From: Acidobacterium capsulatum ATCC 51196
Lineage (GTDB): Bacteria; Acidobacteriota; Terriglobia; Terriglobales; Acidobacteriaceae
Reading direction: 5' to 3'
Assembly: GCF_000022565.1 (NCBI RefSeq)
Contig: NC_012483.1
Span: 1,860,001 to 1,924,000 of the forward strand
Length of the DNA: 64,000 bases
Shown: positions 43,246 to 51,575 of the stretch, piece by piece
Layout of the letters: each line of letters starts with the position of its first letter
Position numbering within the stretch: the stretch's first letter is position 1
Notes under the pieces: generated by a model
The model's input: the letters and a program-made list of their open reading frames with translations, nothing else
Told to the model about the DNA's origin: nothing
Database searches by the model: none
Position numbers and translations under genes: made by a program

Positions 43246-43695
43246 TTACCGTTGGTCGAAGCTTGCTTGCGCCTTCTGAAAGCGTTCCACATTCTTCACG
43301 GCCCACAGCCATAGGGGATGGACCTGCTCAAGCATCTCCTGTCCCAGGTCCGTGGCTTCATACTCGACGCGTGGAGGGACTTCTGGAAATACCTTCCGTG
43401 TAACAAGCCCATCACGCTCCAATTGCCTGAGGGCCTTCGTCAGTGACTTCTGACTTACGTTCTCCACCTTCTCCATGACGCGTGAAAATCGCATCGGTTC
43501 GCCCGCCTCGGCGAGCACAGCGAGTGTCCACAGCGTCCACTTCTCCGCCATTCGGGTCACCATCTCGCGCGCCAGGGTCTCTACTCCGGGCCCTAAGTCT
43601 TCGCAGACGGCATTTGCATCACTCCAATCAATGGAGGATGACCTCCGAGCGGACTTCGCAGATTTTTTGGGAGTCAATCTCGCGGTTTTGCTCAT
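43246..43695 (-). CDS. HxlR-family transcriptional regulator
   Basis: 149 residues. An N-terminal Lys/Ser-rich tail (about 1-35) is followed by the HxlR winged helix: KWTLWTLAVLAEAGEPMRFSRVMEKV, SQKSLTKALRQLERDGLV, and the wing PRVEYEATDLGQEML. HxlR proteins are usually redox- or electrophile-sensing dimers acting on a divergent oxidoreductase gene. Here a short-chain dehydrogenase starts 76 bp away on the other strand, which fits that pattern. Two CAAGGTGC copies in the shared promoter are candidate binding sites. Confidence 0.9.
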   Translation of the reverse strand: MSKTARLTPKKSAKSARRSSSIDWSDANAVCEDLGPGVETLAREMVTRMAEKWTLWTLAVLAEAGEPMRFSRVMEKVENVSQKSLTKALRQLERDGLVTRKVFPEVPPRVEYEATDLGQEMLEQVHPLWLWAVKNVERFQKAQASFDQR

Positions 43696-43704
43696 TCGTT
43701 ACCT

Positions 43705-43731
43705 CAAGGTGCATATAGGCCAACAAGGTGC
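43705..43731. promoter_or_regulatory. Candidate HxlR operator: direct repeat CAAGGTGC
   Basis: CAAGGTGC at 43705-43712 and again at 43724-43731, spaced 19 bp start to start (about two helical turns), within the 76-bp gap between the divergent hxlR-like and dehydrogenase genes. Confidence 0.4.
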
Positions 43732-43771
43732 CTTATTGCTATCGGATACTGTCTGGCCCATAGTACAGCTT

Positions 43772-44719
43772 ATGAAGATGAATTGGACCGCTCAGGACAT
43801 CCCTTCGCAGCAAGGTCGCCGCGTTCTGATTACCGGAGCCAACAGCGGCATCGGCTTCCATACCGCCCTTGAGCTAGCCCGCCATGGTGCAGAGATTATC
43901 CTGCCTGCGCGAACGATCGAGAAGGCAACGGCAGCCGCTGACAGAATCAAGCAAGCTGTCCCGAACGCACAGATCGTGCCCGAGGTCCTTGACCTGGCAG
44001 ACCTGAGTTCCGTACGCGCCTTCGCCGAGCGAATCCTGCGGCTCTATCCGCAGCCCTCGCTTGATCTGCTCATCAACAATGCCGGAGTAATGGCCATTCC
44101 AAAGCGACAGCTCACACCGGATGGCTATGAGCGCCAGTTCGCTACGAACTACCTGGGCCCGTTTGCGCTCACCGCGCGGCTCTTCCGTGCGGTCAAGCCC
44201 GTATCGGGCTCCCGCATCGTCATCGTCTCGTCAAGCGCCAATAGAGTGGGCAGAATCGACTTCGAAAACCTGCAGTCCGAACGGCGGTACAGCCCGACGA
44301 GTGGAGCCTATGCGCAGTCCAAGTTGGCAGATTCCATCTTCGCCATCGAACTGCAACGCCGCCTCACAGCTTCTCATTCCCCAATCATCGCAACGGCGGC
44401 CCATCCGGGCATTGCGATTACAAACCTGCAGAAAAGTGGCCCCGGCGAAACCTCTCTGCTAAACCCGACGCGCATCATGACCGCGCTGCTCAAGCCATTC
44501 TTCACACACGACGCATCTCACGCTGCTCTACCCACGCTCTATGCTGCAACCGCTCCGGATGCCACACCGGGAGGCTATTACGGCCCAAATGGATTTCAGG
44601 AGTTGAAGGGAGCACCCGCCGAAGCCAGAATCCCACGCATGGCGCTTGATCCCGCTATCGCTGCTCGACTTTGGCAGGTTAGTGAGCAGCTCACCGGGAT
44701 TGAGTTCCCAATTGCCTGA
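43772..44719 (+). CDS. Short-chain dehydrogenase/reductase
   Basis: 315 residues from ATG 43772 (second ATG at 43778). The open frame extends far upstream through the divergent regulator but that part is not SDR-like. The Rossmann cofactor motif is TGANSGIG (about residues 21-28), the structural NNAG motif is present (LDLLINNAGVMA), and the catalytic Tyr180-x3-Lys is in SGAYAQSKLADS. The size and GMAI-like motifs put it with the classical/retinol-dehydrogenase-like SDRs (WWOX/RDH type). NADP(H) use is likely from the Arg after the second strand (LPARTIEKA), but this is weak evidence. Probably induced through the divergent HxlR regulator. Confidence 0.9.
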   Translation: MKMNWTAQDIPSQQGRRVLITGANSGIGFHTALELARHGAEIILPARTIEKATAAADRIKQAVPNAQIVPEVLDLADLSSVRAFAERILRLYPQPSLDLLINNAGVMAIPKRQLTPDGYERQFATNYLGPFALTARLFRAVKPVSGSRIVIVSSSANRVGRIDFENLQSERRYSPTSGAYAQSKLADSIFAIELQRRLTASHSPIIATAAHPGIAITNLQKSGPGETSLLNPTRIMTALLKPFFTHDASHAALPTLYAATAPDATPGGYYGPNGFQELKGAPAEARIPRMALDPAIAARLWQVSEQLTGIEFPIA

Positions 44720-44758
44720 TCAGGAGAGAGGGAGCACTCATGTGAAGTCGGCTCATCG

Positions 44759-45169
44759 TCAGCCGTTCATACTGACGTCTTCAACTGGCGAGAACAGCCC
44801 AATGTACCCATTCAAAACGATTCGCGTTGCACGGTATTGCACCGGCTCTTTAGCCGGGATAGGGTCTACGACCCCGCTCAAGCCAACTGCAGGCTTGAAT
44901 AGAACAAACTGTGGATGCAAATCCAGTGTCACGACCTGCGGACTGTAAGCGATCCGGTAGTTCTCATCGAGAATTCTATCGAGGTGAGTATGTTCGCCCG
45001 CGCTCCGGGCTGGAAGCGGCTGCAGAGCAGTCAAGATTGCCGGAATCCCCAATCTCAAAGAGGGAGCTATCTGAATTGCTGATTCGCCTTCGCGAATGGA
45101 GATCTCTTGTGGAAGTGCATTGAAATCGAAGACTACGATTCCTCTGCATTCAGAGGTGATGCCAATCAC
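44759..45169 (-). CDS. Hypothetical protein, 136 aa (possible gene)
   Basis: The minus-strand open frame has protein-like composition (YRIAYSPQVVTLDLHPQFVL, YRATRIVLNGYIGLFSPVED) but no recognised domain, signal peptide or clear ribosome-binding site. It fills the gap between the dehydrogenase gene and the TPR gene. It may be a remnant in the same decayed zone. Low certainty that it is expressed. Confidence 0.35.
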   Translation of the reverse strand: MIGITSECRGIVVFDFNALPQEISIREGESAIQIAPSLRLGIPAILTALQPLPARSAGEHTHLDRILDENYRIAYSPQVVTLDLHPQFVLFKPAVGLSGVVDPIPAKEPVQYRATRIVLNGYIGLFSPVEDVSMNG

Positions 45170-45296
45170 CCCTTCTACTCTGGCGACTCAATCGTCCCTG
45201 CAGCAAAAGACGCTTTCTCCCCACGTTAGCCGTCTGCGATGCTGAATGCCTGCAAGGTTCCCGGCCTCAGTTGCGCGGAGTCACCTGCCCCGGGGT

Positions 45297-46343
45297 ATGC
45301 TCGTAACCGTGAATTATCGTTCCCTGCTCTGCATCTCTCTGGTGGCGGCGTGGTTGCCACTCTGCATGGCGCAAACCTCCTCCGCACCGGCTGCACCGGG
45401 CCCATCACTGTCTCAGGCGCAGGCCGATCTGCATCACGGCAAGAATGCCGATGCCATTGCGGTGCTCGAGAAGCTGGCCGCGGCGAACCCGGCACAACCG
45501 GGAGTGCAGCACGCGCTCGGCCTGGCTTTTTACCGCACCGGCCGGCTGCCGCAGGCAAAAGAAGCCTTTGAGAAGGCGATTGCGCAGAATCCCAAAGATA
45601 TCGAGTCCGTCCAGTTGGAGGGCCTTACGCTCTTTCGCATGGGCCAGCCCAAGGCTGCGATTCCTTATCTTGAAAAGGCGAAGCAATGGATGCCCACCGC
45701 CAATGCCGACGCGAGCCACGTGCTCGGGCTCTGCTACATGAATGCACAGCAGTTTGACGATGCGCGCCGGGCCTTTGCCGCGGAGTATGATCTGCCGCCT
45801 GACTCCGCTGCGGCTCATCTCATCCTGGCGCAGATGTTGATGCTCTCAAACCTCACCGACCAGGGAGCGGCCGAGGCGCAGAAGGCGCTCGCGCTGCAAC
45901 CGGGGCTGCCGATGGCGCACTTTCTTATCGGCGAGGTGGACTTGTTCAAGTCTCAAGTGGATGAAGCGGTGCAGCAGTTGCAGGCCGAGCAGAAGATCAA
46001 CCCGACGTATCCCCCTGTTTATTCGCGGCTGGGCGATGCCTACTTTCGCATTGGCAAGTACGACCAGGCCGAGCAGGCACTGTTGAAGTCACTGGCGCTC
46101 AGCACTTCGAGCACCGGTCCGTTCATTCTGATGGGCAAAGTGCTGCTGCGCAAGCAGGACCCGGAAACGGCGGCGATGTATCTGCGCCATGCCGAGCAGA
46201 TGGATCCCGCAAGCTTTATCACGCACACTCTGCTGGGGCAGGCCTACCGCCGCATGGGAGATGAGGCGGATGCGAGGAAAGAGTTTGAAGCGGCGGAAAA
46301 GCTGCAGAATGCAAGCCGGCTTCATCTCGGCGCTATTCAGTAA
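45297..46343 (+). CDS. Secreted tetratricopeptide-repeat protein
   Basis: 348 residues from ATG 45297; GTG 45309 is an alternative, and 17 upstream codons lack export features. A signal peptide ends near PLCMAQ. Then about eight TPR-like helical hairpins cover nearly the whole protein: GKNADAIAVLEKLAAANP, GRLPQAKEAFEKAIAQNP, GQPKAAIPYLEKAK, GKYDQAEQALLKSLAL, DEADARKEFEAAEKL. This forms a periplasmic protein-binding solenoid. It is convergent with the membrane regulator gene downstream (8 bp between stops) in a locus containing a TonB receptor and glycosidases, so it may belong to the same polysaccharide-related function; that link is positional only. Confidence 0.85.
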   Translation: MLVTVNYRSLLCISLVAAWLPLCMAQTSSAPAAPGPSLSQAQADLHHGKNADAIAVLEKLAAANPAQPGVQHALGLAFYRTGRLPQAKEAFEKAIAQNPKDIESVQLEGLTLFRMGQPKAAIPYLEKAKQWMPTANADASHVLGLCYMNAQQFDDARRAFAAEYDLPPDSAAAHLILAQMLMLSNLTDQGAAEAQKALALQPGLPMAHFLIGEVDLFKSQVDEAVQQLQAEQKINPTYPPVYSRLGDAYFRIGKYDQAEQALLKSLALSTSSTGPFILMGKVLLRKQDPETAAMYLRHAEQMDPASFITHTLLGQAYRRMGDEADARKEFEAAEKLQNASRLHLGAIQ

Positions 46344-46351
46344 GCCCGGCT

Positions 46352-47599
46352 TCAGCGAATGTGTACGGTGACCAGGTGCGTCTCCACCGGCACTCCGCCG
46401 ACGATGGAGGTTTCCAGCACTGCTTCAAAGGGCCGTATCTGTCCGTTCTTGCCGCGTACTTTGCTCAGAAGCTGCTGCAACGTATCGCGATGGCAGGCAA
46501 ACTCGACCGCGGCCTGTGTGCCGTAGGTGGTGAGTCCGCTGAAGATGAGCGTCTGGTAGCCGGGCTGCAGCCCGGGCAGCAATGCCAGTATGGCGTAGTC
46601 GCGCGTGAGCGGATATTCGGGTCGCTCGTAAATCTTTGGCTCGCCCGGCAGCGGGTGATGGTTGATGATGCCGGACTCGGTTCCATTGGACATCAAGCTG
46701 AACTCGCGCGTGTTGGGAATATCTCGCAGAGAAGGATTTTCGGCCACCGAGCCGATGAAGATCAGATTGCTGTTCTGGGCCTGGTCCCAGGTGACCAGCA
46801 GGCTGCGCTTGAGTACAAACTGCGAGTGATAGCGATCAAAGAGATGCGCCAGATCATAGACGCTCGTCAACTCGCCGATGCCGGTGTAGTCATCGACGTA
46901 GTTGGGGGGCAGCGGCTGCTGCATAGTCATGGGGTCGGCGTATTTCAGCCCGTCTTTTGAATTGCCTGAGAAAAGCGCGTTGCTGTAGATGACCAGCGAA
47001 GACTTATTTGCGAGGAAGGGCGCCCAGAACTGTTTCACCGGACCAGGGTGGGACTGAGCGTGCGTCCACGCGAACCAGCCTCCAATGGCCAGCAACAGGA
47101 CGGCCAGCAGCCCGGCGAGCCAGAGAAAGCGATGCCGCGCCGGGCTTGCCGCAGCCTCTTCCGCTACTTCTTCCGGTGCGGGAGGGGACATTGCGGGCGG
47201 GACATTGCCGGTTTGTTCCTTCAGTTCGCGTGGCTCCCGAGGCTCAAAGACCGGCAGGTAATGGCCTTTCGGAATGGTGATGACGATCTCTTCGTTTGCG
47301 CCTTCGCTTGAAAAATACTCCGTCAGCTTTTGCCGCAGAGAACGTGCGTGCGTGCGCACGATGCTGTCTTCGCTGGAGTTGTAACCGGGCGGCCGCCGGA
47401 AGACGTGGATGCCGATCTGCTGCTCGGTCGCCTCTTCGGGGACGCCGCGCAGGGCGCAATCGCAGACGTAAAAGAAGAATTCACGTACCCGGTGGGAGGA
47501 GTGAAACCCACGGCTCGCGGCGACTCTCTCTACCAGAGCCCAGTGCGGGTTTTGGCGGGCTTCCGGGCTGATTTCAAGAGGTAAAGAAACACGGGGCAT
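46352..47599 (-). CDS. Membrane-spanning winged-helix regulator divergent from a TonB receptor
   Basis: 415 residues in three parts. An N-terminal winged-helix-like domain (about 20-125; EQQIGIHVFRRPPGYNSSEDSIVRTHARSLRQKL, then IPKGHYLPVFE) resembles a trans_reg_C/CadC-type effector. A Pro/Glu-rich linker leads to one transmembrane helix (about 157-176, LWLAGLLAVLLLAIGGWFAW). A periplasmic domain of about 235 residues follows that I cannot assign (NKSSLVIYSNALFSGNS, VFSGLTTYGT-like strands). It resembles ToxR/CadC logic: DNA binding inside, sensing outside. It is divergent from the Oar-like receptor, 220 bp apart, so it probably controls the receptor/glycosidase operon in response to a periplasmic ligand. 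Confidence 0.75.
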   Translation of the reverse strand: MPRVSLPLEISPEARQNPHWALVERVAASRGFHSSHRVREFFFYVCDCALRGVPEEATEQQIGIHVFRRPPGYNSSEDSIVRTHARSLRQKLTEYFSSEGANEEIVITIPKGHYLPVFEPREPRELKEQTGNVPPAMSPPAPEEVAEEAAASPARHRFLWLAGLLAVLLLAIGGWFAWTHAQSHPGPVKQFWAPFLANKSSLVIYSNALFSGNSKDGLKYADPMTMQQPLPPNYVDDYTGIGELTSVYDLAHLFDRYHSQFVLKRSLLVTWDQAQNSNLIFIGSVAENPSLRDIPNTREFSLMSNGTESGIINHHPLPGEPKIYERPEYPLTRDYAILALLPGLQPGYQTLIFSGLTTYGTQAAVEFACHRDTLQQLLSKVRGKNGQIRPFEAVLETSIVGGVPVETHLVTVHIR

Positions 47600-47819
47600 C
47601 CGTTGGGGAGTATGTCACACGGGTTTTTAACGGGTCAAATCACCGTGACATACGTTGCAAGTTGTTCATTGCAGGTTGGAGGGTGGCAGAGATTCTGGCA
47701 AAGCTCTGTTCTGCATCTTTAAGTATGCGCAGACAGAACAAAAAAACAAAAAGCAGATGCCCGGCAACTGATGGCGAAGAGGCGCGGCCGAAGCCGGGAA
47801 TGAGACTCAGGAGGATGTG
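47600..47819. promoter_or_regulatory. Divergent promoter region: membrane regulator / TonB receptor
   Basis: 220 bp between the two divergent starts; the receptor ATG has a canonical AGGAGG at 47809-47814. No unambiguous operator is visible by eye. Confidence 0.4.
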
Positions 47820-50800
47820 ATGGCAACGAGCAGCAATCTTCACTTTGCGTGGACCAAACTCAGGAAGCCAGGCCGCTGGATGGGCGGGGGGATCGCCTGC
47901 GCTCTGTTATGCGTGATCGGAGTCATGATGCCACGGGCCGCGGTGGCGCAGGCCGTTTATGGATCGATTTTTGGCACCGTGACCGATAAGACCGGTGCGG
48001 CCATTCCGGGCGCGAAGGTGATGGTGACCGACATCTCCAAGGGAACCTCGGTTTCGGTGGCCTCGAATGCGAGCGGCAACTACCGGGTGGATCATCTGAT
48101 TCCGGACGCCTACAGTGTCACGGTCAAGATGAAGGGCTTTCAGACCACGACGGTGCCCAGCGTGACGGTGAATGCCGATTCGTCGCCCAAGGTGGACGTG
48201 TCGCTTCCGGTTGGCTCGGCCAGCCAGACGGTGACGGTGAACGGGGGCACGCCGCTGCTGCAGACGGCCAGCACGGATGTTTCGACGGTGCTGAACTCGC
48301 GGACGATGGAGCAGACCCCCAACCTGGACCGCAACCTGACGGCTTTTGAACTGCTGACGCCGGGCACCTCTTACCTGGGCTGGAGCGTCAGCCAGGCGAC
48401 TAATCCGCAGCAGAGCGAGCAGATTGAGGTGAACGGCCAGTTGCCGTTCGCCACCGGTTATCAGCTCGATGGTACGGACAATGAAGATCCAGTCAACGGC
48501 GTCGAAGTGATCAATCCGAACCTGGACGCGGTGGCTGAAACAAAAATCGTCTCGCAGAATTACGATGCCGAATTTGGAAACGCGATCGGCGGCGTGGTCA
48601 CGGTGCAGACCAAATCGGGTACGAATCACTTTCACGGCTCGGTTTTCGATTATCGCCGGTCGTCTGCGCAGTTTGCGCGCGATCCGTTCACGCAGCCTGC
48701 CGGAACGCCGCTGCCCTCTTTTCTGCACAACCAATTCGGCGGCTCTATCGGTGGCCCGATCAAGCGGAACAAGCTGTTCTTCTTTGGCGACTATCAGGGG
48801 CTTCGCGAGCGGACGGGAACGACCATCATCACGACGGTGCCGACCGCGCTGGCGCATACGAGTTGCACCTCGGGCGGTAACTGCAATCTGAGCGATTATC
48901 TGAATCCCACGCTGGGCGGTTCGGCTGCGTTGCAGGCTTATGATCCGGGCACGGACCAGAACAATCCCGTCGCTCCGGCGAATCGCACGCCGTTTGCGAA
49001 CAATATTATTCCGGCCGGGCGGATTTCCGCGCCGGCGATCAACCTGATCAAAGATCTGCCGATGCCGAATTATGGGAACGGGTCGATCATCAACAACTAT
49101 GTGGGAAATGGCGCCGGCGGGTTTAATACGGACCAGTGGGACGTGCGTGTGGACGATGAGCTGAGCCAGAACTTTCATGCCTTTGCCCGGTACACGCGCT
49201 TCGACTCCAACCTGAACGGCCAGCCGGTCTTTGGCGCGGCGGGCGGCCCGGGGCTTGGAGTGGGCAACTTTGCGGGCACTGACACGACGCTGGACCAGAG
49301 CCTCGCGGCGGGCGGCGACCTTTCGCTGTCGAGCCACTGGCTCACGGACTTCCGCTTTGGCTGGTACCGCCTGCACCTGCAGGAACTGGGGCCGGATGCG
49401 AACACAGCCGCGGGCACGGCGCTCGGCATTCCGGGCGTGAACCAGGCGCCACTTAGCATCAACGGGGGCCTGCCGCAGTTCAACATTCAAATTCCAGCGA
49501 ATGGAGCCAATGAAGGCAACAACGTCAGCTACGGCACTCAGACCGACGCCACCAACCAACTTGAGAATGTGTATCAGATATCGAACAACTGGACCCGTAC
49601 GCTTGGGAACCACACGATCACGTTTGGAGGGTTATATGAGTATGCGACTCTCTTCAATCCTTCCGTGCAGAACGGGTATCTGTTCTCTGGCAACTTCACC
49701 TTTAACTACAACACCACGCAGGGGCCGGGAGGAGCAGCCGGACTGGGATATGCATCCTTCCTGCTGGGAGATTCCTACAGCTTTACTCGCACGGTGCTGC
49801 AGAATACCTCGGCAGCCTCGCACCAGCCGCGGCTCTTCTGGTTTGCACAGGATCAGTGGCGCGCGACGCGCAACCTGACGATCAGCTATGGGCTGCGCTG
49901 GGACATGGTCTATCCAGAGGCCGTGGATGGCAAAGGGCAGGGCGGGTTGCTCGACTTCAACACAGGAGCTGTGCGTGTGGCCGGATATGGCGGCTTTAAC
50001 AACGCCCTGAACGTGAAGATGAAGTACACGCATCTGGCGCCGCGCGTGGGGATTGCGTGGCAGGTGCTGCCCCACACCGTTGTTCGCGCCGGGTATGGGC
50101 GGGAATACGGCATGGGCTGGTCGGGCAATACCTTCGGCGATGTGCTGACTTACTCCTACCCCGTGGCGGTGGAGCAGAATAATAATGCCGCCCAGAGCTA
50201 TGGATGGGCGCTGAATCTGACGAATGGCCCCTCGGCGGTCAACTTCCCCGCCATTCCCGCGAATGGGCTTTATCCGCTGCCGAACAATATTCAAGAGTCC
50301 TCGCGTCCACTGACGATGCGGGTTCCAACTCTGGATGCCTGGAACCTTACGGTGCAACAGCAACTGACTCGTTCGAGCAGCCTGCAGATTGCCTATGTGG
50401 GCAGCCACGGCATTCATAACCAGTTTGACTCGTCGAACCAGGCCAACAACAACACCCAGACGCTTGCCGGCTTCAACTGCTATGCGCAAGGCACCTGCAG
50501 TCTGGCACAGGTTCCCAAGGATCCTGTAACGGGACAGCCCTACACCCTGAATGAGCGCTTGCCCTATTACGACGGCACCGCCCAGAAGTATCTCGGAGTT
50601 GGATACGGCTCGGCGTTCGGCTGGACGCAGCAGTTCCGTTACAACGCGAATGAAGCAACCACGAGCTATAACGCGCTGCAAGTTGTCTTTAACAAGCATT
50701 TCTCCAATAGCTTCCAGTTCATGGCCAACTATACGTGGTCAAAGGCGCGGGCTCATGAGTCGGAGTACTTCTTCATCAATCCGGCTGAGGATTATGGCAA

Positions 50801-51437
50801 CAGCTACTACAACCGGCCGCAGCAATTTCTCGCCAATGGCAACTGGGATCTACCATTTGGTCACGGCCACAGGATCGGCGCCCATGTGCCCGGCTGGGTC
50901 AACCAGATCATCGGAGGCTTCAGCATCAATGGCGTGCTGACCGCCGAAGATGGGTTGCCCTTTACACCTACCTACGCGGAATGTGGACAGGATGAAGACA
51001 TTGATACGGGAGGCACGCTCTGCCGCCCGAATGCGATCGGGCCTCATGTGAACTATGGCCTGGGCAAGCAAGGGTTTAATCCAGTTGCGCACAATGAGCG
51101 CTACTTCACCCCCGTGGCTCCGTTGACGGTGAATGGACAGGCGAACGGCATTTATGTACGGCCTGCTCCGGGCACCTTTGGCCAGATTGAACGCAACTCG
51201 CTCTATGGGCCGGGCTACTTTGACACGGATGCTTCGGTCGCGAAGAATTTCTTTCTGGCCAAGGCATACAAACTGCAACTTACCGCGCAGTTCTACAACC
51301 TCTTCAATCACCCAAACCTGAATGAACCGAGTAATTGCATCGATTGCTCCACGGGAGGTCTGGTGACGGACGTAGTGCCTAATCAGGTTGGCACCTCGAT
51401 GCGCGCGGTGCAATTCGCTGCCCGGCTCCAGTTTTAA
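47820..51437 (+). CDS. Oar-like TonB-dependent outer-membrane receptor with carboxypeptidase-regulatory domain
   Basis: 1205 residues from ATG 47820 (AGGAGG upstream; a GTG one codon earlier is too close to it). A long signal peptide ends near RAAVAQ. An N-terminal carboxypeptidase-regulatory (Ig-like) domain follows (YGSIFGTVTDKTGAAIPGAKVMVTD). The plug has QIEVNGQLPFATGYQLDGTD and GGVVTVQTKSGTNHFHGSVFDY, and a large beta-barrel ends with the aromatic terminus AVQFAARLQF, recognised by the BAM machinery. This Oar/SusC-like type is expanded in Acidobacteriota and imports large ligands, usually oligosaccharides. The neighbouring glycosidase gene and membrane regulator support a glycan substrate. 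A terminator follows 14 bp after the stop. Confidence 0.9.
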   Translation: MATSSNLHFAWTKLRKPGRWMGGGIACALLCVIGVMMPRAAVAQAVYGSIFGTVTDKTGAAIPGAKVMVTDISKGTSVSVASNASGNYRVDHLIPDAYSVTVKMKGFQTTTVPSVTVNADSSPKVDVSLPVGSASQTVTVNGGTPLLQTASTDVSTVLNSRTMEQTPNLDRNLTAFELLTPGTSYLGWSVSQATNPQQSEQIEVNGQLPFATGYQLDGTDNEDPVNGVEVINPNLDAVAETKIVSQNYDAEFGNAIGGVVTVQTKSGTNHFHGSVFDYRRSSAQFARDPFTQPAGTPLPSFLHNQFGGSIGGPIKRNKLFFFGDYQGLRERTGTTIITTVPTALAHTSCTSGGNCNLSDYLNPTLGGSAALQAYDPGTDQNNPVAPANRTPFANNIIPAGRISAPAINLIKDLPMPNYGNGSIINNYVGNGAGGFNTDQWDVRVDDELSQNFHAFARYTRFDSNLNGQPVFGAAGGPGLGVGNFAGTDTTLDQSLAAGGDLSLSSHWLTDFRFGWYRLHLQELGPDANTAAGTALGIPGVNQAPLSINGGLPQFNIQIPANGANEGNNVSYGTQTDATNQLENVYQISNNWTRTLGNHTITFGGLYEYATLFNPSVQNGYLFSGNFTFNYNTTQGPGGAAGLGYASFLLGDSYSFTRTVLQNTSAASHQPRLFWFAQDQWRATRNLTISYGLRWDMVYPEAVDGKGQGGLLDFNTGAVRVAGYGGFNNALNVKMKYTHLAPRVGIAWQVLPHTVVRAGYGREYGMGWSGNTFGDVLTYSYPVAVEQNNNAAQSYGWALNLTNGPSAVNFPAIPANGLYPLPNNIQESSRPLTMRVPTLDAWNLTVQQQLTRSSSLQIAYVGSHGIHNQFDSSNQANNNTQTLAGFNCYAQGTCSLAQVPKDPVTGQPYTLNERLPYYDGTAQKYLGVGYGSAFGWTQQFRYNANEATTSYNALQVVFNKHFSNSFQFMANYTWSKARAHESEYFFINPAEDYGNSYYNRPQQFLANGNWDLPFGHGHRIGAHVPGWVNQIIGGFSINGVLTAEDGLPFTPTYAECGQDEDIDTGGTLCRPNAIGPHVNYGLGKQGFNPVAHNERYFTPVAPLTVNGQANGIYVRPAPGTFGQIERNSLYGPGYFDTDASVAKNFFLAKAYKLQLTAQFYNLFNHPNLNEPSNCIDCSTGGLVTDVVPNQVGTSMRAVQFAARLQF

Positions 51438-51450
51438 CCGTTTGCCCTTC

Positions 51451-51491
51451 TGCCCGGTGACTGTTCCACAGCCGCCGGGCAATTTGTTATT
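51451..51491 (+). terminator. Terminator-like hairpin after TonB receptor gene
   Basis: Stem TGCCCGG (51451-51457) with CCGGGCA (51475-51481), 17-base loop, then a T-rich tail ATTTGTTATTTT. Moderate strength, so some read-through into the glycosidase gene is likely. Confidence 0.6.
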
Positions 51492-51575
51492 TTGCAATCC
51501 GATGCTGCCGGTGGCCTGGCGGCAGTTGATATTGCCAGTCTGGCTGCTGCTTTTTTAGACCATGGAAGATTTCAA

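Noticed and set aside
47907-49613. 568-residue Arg-rich open frame opposite the TonB receptor
   Set aside because: Extreme Arg content and full overlap with a conserved receptor gene indicate a frame shadow.
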